Source: an uncultured Flavobacterium sp.
GTDB taxonomy: Bacteria > Bacteroidota > Bacteroidia > Flavobacteriales > Flavobacteriaceae
Reading direction: 5' to 3'
DNA: 7,410 nt
NCBI GenBank assembly: GCA_946480635.1
Contig: CAMLKV010000102.1
Location: forward strand, 1-7,410
The position numbers and the translations under genes are program-made. A model generated the notes under the pieces. It was not told where the DNA came from, ran no database searches, and saw nothing but the letters and a program-made list of their open reading frames with translations. This document shows, in pieces, positions 1 to 5,743 of the stretch; within the stretch, counting starts at the first letter, position 1; each line of letters starts with the position of its first letter.

Positions 1-128
1 AAATTATATGATTCTTCCTTTATCGTTTGTGCAGTTTCATTTTTCACTGAAGAAACAGTGGCAGCTAAATTGCTAACTGGAACCAATTGTTCGCCTGAGT
101 ATCTTACTTGTGCCTCGCAATAATAAAT
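1..128 (-). pseudogene. Possible remnant or edge of an exported-protein gene
   Basis: On the minus strand, a frame opens after a stop at 131-129 and runs off the left edge. It reads as a hydrophilic stretch rich in E, Q, V, S, T and N (for example CEAQVRYSGEQLVPVSNLAA, later TAQTIKEESYN). It has no ATG, and 15 of 39 codons start with G, as expected for coding DNA. The composition resembles the linker that precedes T9SS sorting domains in this phylum, but nothing diagnostic lies inside the window. The same DNA is also open on the + strand in frame 1, ending at TAA 121-123, but that peptide is Cys-rich and less natural. A plus-strand gene end is therefore the main alternative. The lack of a start next to a complete gene suggests a truncated 5' end. 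Confidence 0.35.
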
Positions 129-141
129 TTAATTATAATAA

Positions 142-1569
142 ATGATGAAAAAAATATTTATTATTTTACTTATAACATTATCAAATGTAATAGTAAATGC
201 AAAATCATTGATTAATTCACCTACTAATTTCAGGGTTGATGAAACAGTAACAGAATATGATATGTATATTTTTAGATGGAATGCTGTACCTCTTTCACAT
301 GGATACAAGGTGTATTATAGAAGAAACATAGCAAATGCTACCTGGAATTACGCATCAGTTTCCGCTTCGGCAACATCAGTAAGACTGTTTGATTATATGC
401 TGAAGTTTCCAATGAATTATGTTTTGTACGTTGTGGCTATTGATGCTTCGGGAGCTCAAAGTGCTCCAAGTAATTCAATAGTTTATGGTTGTACGTCACT
501 TAATTTACCATCGAAAGTGATCAACATTAAATCGAACACCATAACAGACACCTCTTTCAATTTAACTTGGGATTCAAGTATGTCGGGTCAATCGCCTTTA
601 CAAGGATATAGTATCTTGAATAGTGACGGGTCACCACTTAAATATTCGGTAACGAATTTTGTAACATTATCAGGTTTATCAGCTGGAACTGTGTACAAAT
701 TAAAAATTAGAGCCATAAATACTTTTGGATGTTATACTGATTCCGATTTATTTACAGTTAGTACTTATTGTAGTCCGCCTTTAGGCAGTGATAGTAAAGC
801 TTCTCCTGGTAGTTATATTAGTAAAGTCAGTTTGGGCTCTATAAACAGTAGTACAATTTATAATGGCCAGTTTTATGCTAACAAAAGAGCTATTAATACC
901 GCGCTCACCAAAGGATTAAGTAATAGCGTTAGAGTAACTGTAATTGCTACAGATGAAAATTTAAATGCTGGAGTTGCAGCTTATATTGATTTTAACAATA
1001 ATGGTGTATACAATGAAAACGGAGAAATCATAACGTTTGGTGCTTTGTCAACAAAACAGAAAAGTATAAATGCTCCTGTAACGTTTGTGTCAAATAATTT
1101 TACTGTCCCTTCAACTGTTGTCAATGGTTTTACGACTTTACGAGTTGTATATCAAAGAGACCCTTCAACACTTTCACTAAATCCTTGTAGTTTTCCAAAT
1201 TCTGCTAAAGGTGAGATTGAAGATTATGGCATTTATTTATCAGACGGTACCTCAAGGATAATTACCCCTGAGTCTATTTCTGAACTACCTGTTGAGATTG
1301 CGACTGCTGAAACAAGTGCTAAAAAAATTGTACATCAAGAAGATCAAGGCATTACTATTTATCCCAACCCTTTTTCAGGAAACGAGCTCACTGTTACCAA
1401 TGTAGAAAGTAACACTCCGTATACTATTATGGATACATCAGGTCGTATTGTTGAAAACAAAACAATAAGTAACAATCATATTGATGTTTCCAGTTTAAGC
1501 AAGGGAGTATATGTTCTGTACTTAAAATCTAAAGGAAAAGAACTATTTAAAAAAATTATAAAAAACTAG
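142..1569 (+). CDS. T9SS-exported surface protein with two FN3 domains and a GEVED domain
   Basis: A 475-residue exported protein. Residues 1-20 form a signal peptide (basic MMKK, hydrophobic core, cleavage after VNA). Two fibronectin type III folds follow at about 26-113 and 123-209; the second has the typical LTW and Y-x-L-x-I-R-A strands. A GEVED-type domain spans about 263-365, with the acidic DFNNNG turn (283-288) and the closing GEIEDYGI (357-364). After a Thr/Ser/Glu linker, residues 403-475 form a type A T9SS sorting domain beginning IYPNPF (406-411) and ending GVYVLYLKSKGKELFKKIIK. The T9SS would move it across the outer membrane and remove this tail, leaving it surface-attached or secreted. 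No enzyme domain is visible, so an adhesive or binding role is inferred from FN3 and GEVED. ATG 142 is followed at once by a second ATG (145), and either may start translation. The next gene starts 15 bases after the stop, suggesting cotranscription. Confidence 0.93.
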   Translation: MMKKIFIILLITLSNVIVNAKSLINSPTNFRVDETVTEYDMYIFRWNAVPLSHGYKVYYRRNIANATWNYASVSASATSVRLFDYMLKFPMNYVLYVVAIDASGAQSAPSNSIVYGCTSLNLPSKVINIKSNTITDTSFNLTWDSSMSGQSPLQGYSILNSDGSPLKYSVTNFVTLSGLSAGTVYKLKIRAINTFGCYTDSDLFTVSTYCSPPLGSDSKASPGSYISKVSLGSINSSTIYNGQFYANKRAINTALTKGLSNSVRVTVIATDENLNAGVAAYIDFNNNGVYNENGEIITFGALSTKQKSINAPVTFVSNNFTVPSTVVNGFTTLRVVYQRDPSTLSLNPCSFPNSAKGEIEDYGIYLSDGTSRIITPESISELPVEIATAETSAKKIVHQEDQGITIYPNPFSGNELTVTNVESNTPYTIMDTSGRIVENKTISNNHIDVSSLSKGVYVLYLKSKGKELFKKIIKN

Positions 1570-1584
1570 CATATTTAAAAATAT

Positions 1585-2787
1585 ATGAAAAATATTATAA
1601 ATACAAAAAGTAAAATTAAATTTGAAAACACAAGGGTTAAAACCTTTTTTAAATTCTCAACCCTATTTTTATTAATGGTTGTATCACTAAATGTTTCAGC
1701 ACAAACAGATGGAGGACGAACAGGTACAGCTAAAGATGGATATGTAATTAATGATGACAATTCTAACTATTGGTCTTTTTTAAGATTACAGACTTCGGAT
1801 TATGCATGGCGATTAAACAACTTTAACAATTTTACAATCACTCGTTCCAACTCAGCGGATCATGGTGACTATGGAGAAGAGTATTTTAAGATTAATTACC
1901 CTAATGGATCTATTAGCCTTGAAAAATCAAAAAACACTTATAAAGGTTTAGAGTGGTTTTATGGTGATAGTGACAGATATGGAATTTCGCAAGCCCCAGG
2001 AGGAAATATGGCATTATATACTGCAAGCTCTTTTGGAAATAGCTTCATAAGTTTTAATTTATCTAGTAGTGCAACTTCTTTTCAGGAGCTTATGAGAATA
2101 GCTCACAATGGAAATGTAGGTATAGGAACTACTTCACCATCTGAGAAATTGCATGTTAATGGTACTGGTCGCTTTACGGGTTTAAAAGTAGACAACAATG
2201 CCGTTATTAACAACACTTTTATTGGAGATGTTGGTCATGGACCTATGTGGATGGGAATAGCACACAAAGATGTAGTAAATACGTCATCTTATGGCTTATT
2301 ACAAAATAATAATGGAGCATATACATTTTTAAATATTAATCCGTATGGAAATGGTTATATCGGTTTTAGAGTAGGAAATGCGGATAAAGCAGTTATATTA
2401 AGCAATGGAAACATGGGGATAGGAACAACTTCACCAACTAGTAAATTAGCGGTAAAAGGAACTGTAACTGCTCTAGATTACGCACTTGTAACAGCAGCAA
2501 ATATGCCAGATTATGTTTTTAATAGTAATTACAAATTACTTGACTTAAAAGAAGTAGAGAACTTTATAAAAATCAACAAACACTTGCCTAATTTTAAATC
2601 GGCCAAAGAAATGGAAGCTAACGGATACAGCCTTCAGGATATGGACAAAGGTTTGCTACAAACTATTGAAGAAATGACATTACACAGTATTTCACAAGAA
2701 AAGAAAATAGAACAGCAGTCAATTCAACTTCAAAAATTAGAAAATGAATTGTATAAAATTAAAGCCTTATTAAATCCAAAAAATTAA
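1585..2787 (+). CDS. Exported tail-fibre/S74-like repeat protein with C-terminal coiled coil
   Basis: A 400-residue protein of a family common in Bacteroidota and usually annotated 'tail fiber domain' or 'hypothetical'. A long basic N-terminal region (1-24) and hydrophobic segment (25-36) end in NVSAQ, a likely signal peptidase site at about residue 40. Residues 41-170 are Gly/Asn/Ser/Tyr-rich beta structure. Two copies of a short repeat, NGNVGIGTTSPSEKLHVNG (175-193) and NGNMGIGTTSPTSKLAVKG (274-292), match the trimeric-fibre-type motif of phage tail fibres and of this bacterial family. The C-terminal module has the family's PDYVF...YKLL.L.EVE.FI...KHLPN pattern (308-336) and a predicted coiled coil at about 353-393, resembling a degenerate S74 intramolecular-chaperone tail. 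No T9SS type A or B domain is seen. It is probably a trimeric surface or secreted fibre, cotranscribed with the preceding gene. The biological partner is unknown. Confidence 0.88.
   Translation: MKNIINTKSKIKFENTRVKTFFKFSTLFLLMVVSLNVSAQTDGGRTGTAKDGYVINDDNSNYWSFLRLQTSDYAWRLNNFNNFTITRSNSADHGDYGEEYFKINYPNGSISLEKSKNTYKGLEWFYGDSDRYGISQAPGGNMALYTASSFGNSFISFNLSSSATSFQELMRIAHNGNVGIGTTSPSEKLHVNGTGRFTGLKVDNNAVINNTFIGDVGHGPMWMGIAHKDVVNTSSYGLLQNNNGAYTFLNINPYGNGYIGFRVGNADKAVILSNGNMGIGTTSPTSKLAVKGTVTALDYALVTAANMPDYVFNSNYKLLDLKEVENFIKINKHLPNFKSAKEMEANGYSLQDMDKGLLQTIEEMTLHSISQEKKIEQQSIQLQKLENELYKIKALLNPKN
2107..2460 (+). repeat. Pair of NG-GIGTTSP repeats inside the fibre gene
   Basis: Codons at 2107-2163 and 2404-2460 encode two 19-residue repeats. 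They share NGN, then V or M, then GIGTTSP, followed by KLxVxG. The spacing is 297 bases (99 codons), so the region between probably forms one structural unit. The sharing is at the protein level and is only partly visible in the DNA. Confidence 0.8.
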
Positions 2788-2820
2788 ATATAATTAACAT
2801 TATTATAAACTTCATTTTTA

Positions 2821-2846
2821 AAATCCACTTCTATTGAAGTGGATTT
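2821..2846. terminator. Perfect 11-bp hairpin terminator after the surface-protein pair
   Basis: AAATCCACTTC (2821-2831), loop TATT, then GAAGTGGATTT (2836-2846) form a perfect 11-bp stem, 33 bases after the fibre-gene stop. The T-rich stem end is followed by CCTTATT. The A-rich 5' flank would let it work in either direction, but the gene order calls for termination of the + strand transcript. Confidence 0.85.
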
Positions 2847-2975
2847 CCTTATTACACCTATTGTATTCACATTTTTATTTAAAAATAGTGATAGAATTAA
2901 GATGAAAAAATAACAATTGTTTAAGGGGAGTTAAGTTTCCTTTTCATTAATTTTAATAAAATTCAATAGTAAAAC
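2847..2975 (+). other. Intergenic region ahead of the sensor kinase
   Basis: This 129-base AT-rich gap should hold the promoter of the kinase gene. I found no good match to the Bacteroidota -7 element (TAnnTTTG). The only local structure is a weak wobble hairpin at about 2921-2941 (AAGGGGA against TTTCCTT). The immediate upstream sequence of the ATG is A-rich with no Shine-Dalgarno, as is usual in this phylum. Confidence 0.4.
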
Positions 2976-3779
2976 ATGATAAAAAATCTACTTTACATTT
3001 GTTTTTTTTTGATTACGATTGTTTCAATTGCTCAAAAGAATGAAATAAAAAAAATTGATAGTTTAAAAGTATTAATCTCTTCTCAAGAAAATAACTCTTA
3101 TAAAGTTAACTTATATAATAAAATATGTAGCTTGTATTTTACTATTCATGAACTGAAAAAGTATAAGCTGTACAACAACGCTTTATTTGCATTATCTAAA
3201 AAAATAAATTACAAGAGAGGTGAGGGATTTTATTATCTCAATCTTAGCAGTCTGCAGATTGATTCAGGAATGAGTAATGATGCTATATTTTCTTTACAAA
3301 AAGCACAACGTTTGTTTATTCAAAATGGTGATTATGATAACTATATAGAAAGTAGTTTTAGACTGGTCAAGCAGTATTCATTTGTTTTACAGTTTGATGC
3401 AGGTAAGTTGGTAGTTAATAAATGTATTCTCTCTTTATTGTCAAAAAAAGATTATGTTAATATTATCAGGTTTTATATTTTATTATCAGAAATGCATACT
3501 GGTAAAGGAGAATATGTTGAAGCTATTAGTAATTGTAAAAAAGCACTCCCCTACACTTTTAAAGTAAAAAATAAGGACCTAGAATCAAAAGTATACCACC
3601 AATTAAGCATCATCTATGCTAATTTAGAAGACTTTCCCAAATCTCTTGATTTTATCAATCAAAGTATCAGTTCAGCCGAAAAGAATACGGATAAAAAAAT
3701 ATTGAGTATTACAAAAGTAAGGATATTATGTAGTTTAAATCGGTATGTTGAATCTTTGCAACTTTCAAAACATTTGTAA
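2976..3779 (+). CDS. Sensor histidine kinase, N-terminal periplasmic TPR half (frame-split)
   Basis: A 267-residue reading frame that is the front part of a TPR sensor kinase. Residues 1-20 (MIKNLLYICFFLITIVSIAQ) form a signal peptide, placing the rest in the periplasm. Helical TPR-like units are visible at about 47-78, 84-119, 165-197 (YILLSEMHTGKGEYVEAISN) and 206-237 (YHQLSIIYANLEDFPKSLDF). The frame stops at TAA 3777-3779 in the middle of the repeat array, and the array continues in another frame from 3752 (NLSNNYLALNNKKRALEYIE). This is therefore the first half of one gene spanning 2976-4864. Adding a single A to the run at 3767-3770 gives an uninterrupted 629-residue protein of the expected architecture. 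If the break is real, this half would be an exported TPR protein without a kinase. A T9 tract (3002-3010) lies in the signal-peptide codons. Confidence 0.88.
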   Translation: MIKNLLYICFFLITIVSIAQKNEIKKIDSLKVLISSQENNSYKVNLYNKICSLYFTIHELKKYKLYNNALFALSKKINYKRGEGFYYLNLSSLQIDSGMSNDAIFSLQKAQRLFIQNGDYDNYIESSFRLVKQYSFVLQFDAGKLVVNKCILSLLSKKDYVNIIRFYILLSEMHTGKGEYVEAISNCKKALPYTFKVKNKDLESKVYHQLSIIYANLEDFPKSLDFINQSISSAEKNTDKKILSITKVRILCSLNRYVESLQLSKHL

Positions 3780-3958
3780 ATTTAAGTAATAATTATCTTG
3801 CCTTAAACAATAAAAAAAGAGCACTAGAATACATTGAAAAAGCGATTTTTTTAATTGATTCGACTCGGAACATAAAAGAAAAAATAGATATTTATTTATC
3901 TAAATCAAATACGGAAAATGTTCTTGGAAATTATAGAGTAGCTTTATATTACCTCAAA

Positions 3959-4864
3959 ATGGCTGATTCCTTAAAAGCAATCAATAACATCAAAATAAAT
4001 AAAGATAAACTTATTCAGCTACAAGTCGATTTTGATATTCTTCAAAAAGATGAAAAGATAAAAGTCATGAGACAGAATCAGTTACTGAAGGAATTACAAT
4101 TTAAAAAACAAAAACATTATTTATTTTTAATTTCAATATTACTCATAATTGCTGTTTTTTCCACTTTATTTTTTCTAAAAATCAATAAAGAAATAAAGTT
4201 TAAAAATACTATCATTGAGAATAATAATATCGCTCTAGAAAACACACAATCACTTCTTAAAAAATCTCTTTCAGAGAAGGAAGTTCTATTAAAAGAAATT
4301 CATCACCGTGTAAAAAACAATATGCAATTGGTAATTAGTTTATTAAAAATACAATCATTAGAAAATGAAGAATTGACAATTGAGGAGTTCATTAATGTGA
4401 GTGAAATACGAATTAATTCAATGGCTTTAATACATGAAAACTTATATAAAAGTGATGACATTAATAAAGTTAACATTAAAGAATATCTAGTCAATTTATC
4501 AGAATTTATAATTAATTCTCATAAAGGCTATAAAAATATAAAGCTAAACGTTTCTAGTGAACTTATCTATTTTGATATTCAAACTGCCGTGCCTCTCGGT
4601 TTAATTATAAATGAACTCATTAATAACGCCTATAAACATGCTTTTTTAAATAAAGAAACTGGGACTATTTTATTAAAATTATCTGCTAATTGTGACAACT
4701 ATAAATTATTAATTAGTGATAATGGTATAGGAATAAAAAATGAACAAAAAAATGCAAAAAGTTTAGGAATGGAGCTGGTAAAACTTTTGGTTTTACAAAT
4801 TAAAGGTATTATCAAAATCAATAATACAAATGGAACCACTTTTACAATCACATTTAAAATTTGA
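3959..4864 (+). CDS. Sensor histidine kinase, C-terminal TM and HisKA_2 kinase half
   Basis: This is the catalytic half of the TPR kinase. The frame is open from 3752, before the first ATG at 3959, and those upstream codons still encode TPR sequence. The ATG is only the first available and has no convincing initiation context. Numbering from that ATG, a transmembrane helix lies at 54-73, followed by a short coiled linker. The HisKA_2-type H box is KEIHHRVKNN, with the histidine before RVKNN (H116) as likely phosphoacceptor. The HATPase N box is LIINELINNAYKHAF (N218, N222), and the ATP-lid boxes are DNGIGI (254-259) and SLGMELV (268-274). All key residues are present, so the kinase core looks functional if it is translated. 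It should autophosphorylate on His and pass phosphate to the receiver encoded 11 bases downstream. In-frame fusion with the upstream TPR half is the expected native form. Confidence 0.9.
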   Translation: MADSLKAINNIKINKDKLIQLQVDFDILQKDEKIKVMRQNQLLKELQFKKQKHYLFLISILLIIAVFSTLFFLKINKEIKFKNTIIENNNIALENTQSLLKKSLSEKEVLLKEIHHRVKNNMQLVISLLKIQSLENEELTIEEFINVSEIRINSMALIHENLYKSDDINKVNIKEYLVNLSEFIINSHKGYKNIKLNVSSELIYFDIQTAVPLGLIINELINNAYKHAFLNKETGTILLKLSANCDNYKLLISDNGIGIKNEQKNAKSLGMELVKLLVLQIKGIIKINNTNGTTFTITFKI

Positions 4865-4875
4865 TACAAATACTT

Positions 4876-5193
4876 ATGAAGAATAAAATACTGATAGTAG
4901 AAGACGAGTTGTTAATTGCTTTACACATTCAAAAAATACTAGAAAAAGAAGATTATGAAGTAACTATTGGCATCACATCTGTGGAAGAAGCGATTTTATA
5001 TATAAATCAATATCCCCCAGATCTGGTCTTGATAGATATAAATCTAAATAAAAAAAAAGACGGAACAGATTTAGGTAGTTTTTTATTAGCTAGAGATCAT
5101 ATTCCATATGTTTATATCACATCTTATTCTGATAAATGTACAGTGGATAAAGTAAAAATGACTAGACCTTACGGATATATAGTAAAAGATTAG
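4876..5193 (+). CDS. Response regulator, receiver half (frame-split)
   Basis: A CheY-like receiver domain of 105 residues. The preferred start is ATG 4876 (MKNKILIVEDE), 11 bases after the kinase stop. An in-frame TTG at 4861 overlaps the kinase end and is unlikely. The acidic pocket is E9, D10 and E11, the phosphoacceptor is D54 (LVLIDINL), the switch Thr is T82 (YITS), and the conserved Lys is K104 (YGYIVK). The domain stops directly after that Lys, where receivers normally continue with Pro-Phe and helix 5. The downstream DNA continues as an AraC-type DNA-binding domain in another frame. This is therefore the front of a receiver-AraC regulator, the cognate partner of the preceding kinase, and as sequenced it lacks both helix 5 and the effector domain. 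An A9 tract (5050-5058) encodes the Lys cluster after D54. Confidence 0.88.
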   Translation: MKNKILIVEDELLIALHIQKILEKEDYEVTIGITSVEEAILYINQYPPDLVLIDINLNKKKDGTDLGSFLLARDHIPYVYITSYSDKCTVDKVKMTRPYGYIVKD

Positions 5194-5534
5194 AAAATCC
5201 AACAAGAGTTGATATTCCATTTAAAATTAAGAATATAATAAATTACATTAACGCAAATATTGATAAAAAGATTGAGATAGAAGAATTAACACAATATACA
5301 AATTGGACGAAAAGGCACTTGGGACGGATTTTTCTTCAATATTTAAATATTTCACCTTACCAGTATATATTGCTAAGAAAAATAGAAAAGGCAAAATCAC
5401 TATTGGAAGAAACAAATATTCCATTAAATGAAATAGCTTTCGAATTAGGTTTCCAAAATTACAGTAATTTTTCTTCTGCCTTTAAAAAAATTAATAAGGA
5501 GTCACCTGAAAATTACAGAAGAAAACACAGATAA
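5166..5534 (+). CDS. Response regulator, AraC-type DNA-binding half (frame-split)
   Basis: This frame is open from 5166, after TAG 5163-5165, and has no ATG, so it is not a stand-alone gene. Only a TTG at 5319 could start it, and that lies inside the domain. It encodes a complete AraC/XylS double helix-turn-helix. The first HTH covers IEIEELTQYTNWTKRHLGRI and the following ISPYQYILLRKIEKAKSLL linker helix. The second is IPLNEIAFELGFQNYSNFSS followed by FKKINKESPENYRRKH. The G-F-x-x-x-S-x-F signature and terminal P-x-x-YR are intact, so DNA contact residues look preserved. Together with 4876-5193 it makes a receiver-AraC response regulator. One extra base in the AAAA run at 5184-5187 would fuse the two into about 219 residues, still short of helix 5. 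It is followed by a strong terminator at 5704, closing the kinase-regulator unit. Target genes are not shown by the sequence. Confidence 0.85.
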   Translation, partial: TLRIYSKRLENPTRVDIPFKIKNIINYINANIDKKIEIEELTQYTNWTKRHLGRIFLQYLNISPYQYILLRKIEKAKSLLEETNIPLNEIAFELGFQNYSNFSSAFKKINKESPENYRRKHR

Positions 5535-5703
5535 TTTTTTAAGAGTCGAAATTGATATCGCTAACACTAATTGTAAAACTGTTTGAATACAGTCGAGAGT
5601 TACAAATAATTATAGTAAACACTATATTTGATTATACATTTATAAACTTTTTAATTAATTTAGATAATAATATACTTATTATACCTAATGTATTTCTCTT
5701 TTC
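5535..5703 (+). other. AT-rich 3' region of the regulator transcript
   Basis: These 169 bases lie between the AraC stop and the terminator. They are very AT-rich with no credible gene. A 62-codon open frame beginning at 5552 runs through the terminator hairpin, has no family resemblance and is dismissed. A 5-bp inverted repeat (ACTGT 5578-5582, ACAGT 5589-5593) is too short to interpret. Confidence 0.5.
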
Positions 5704-5733
5704 AAAGACCAATCTTTCGATTGGTCTTTTTCT
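5704..5733 (+). terminator. Perfect 11-bp hairpin terminator of the kinase-regulator unit
   Basis: AAAGACCAATC (5704-5714), loop TTTC, then GATTGGTCTTT (5719-5729) form a perfect stem. TTTCTTTT follows and gives the U-rich tail of a typical intrinsic terminator on the + strand. Confidence 0.9.
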
Positions 5734-5743
5734 TTTGTGATAA

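Noticed and set aside
1575..1760. Minus-strand open frame of 61 codons over the start of the fibre gene
   Set aside because: It lies antisense to the signal-peptide region of a clear gene, and its hydrophobic C-terminus mirrors AT-rich codons. No independent support.
1585..2787. Prophage tail-fibre gene
   Set aside because: It has a signal peptide, follows a T9SS surface gene, and has no phage neighbours. The GIGTTSP repeats are common in non-phage Bacteroidota proteins.
2902..2913. ATG AAA AAA TAA mini-frame upstream of the kinase
   Set aside because: It is only three codons long in A-rich DNA, with no sign of a leader-peptide role.
3764..3774. Classical -1 programmed frameshift heptamer in the kinase
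   Set aside because: The codons TCA AAA CAT do not fit X-XXY-YYZ, and no strong downstream stem is evident. Only single-tRNA slippage on A-AAA remains possible, so programming is not claimed.
4303..4494. Minus-strand open frame of 63 codons inside the kinase
   Set aside because: It is antisense to the conserved H-box region and has no recognisable features.
4861..4875. TTG at 4861 as start of the response regulator
   Set aside because: ATG 4876 gives the standard receiver N-terminus (KNKILIVEDE). The TTG start would add five unneeded residues and overlap the kinase stop.
5319..5534. Stand-alone short AraC protein starting at TTG 5319
   Set aside because: It would cut away the first helix of the double HTH, which is encoded intact upstream in the same frame.
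5552..5740. Plus-strand open frame of 62 codons after the AraC domain
   Set aside because: It translates AT-rich intergenic DNA and the terminator hairpin, with Ile/Leu/Phe/Asn-dominated composition and no motif.
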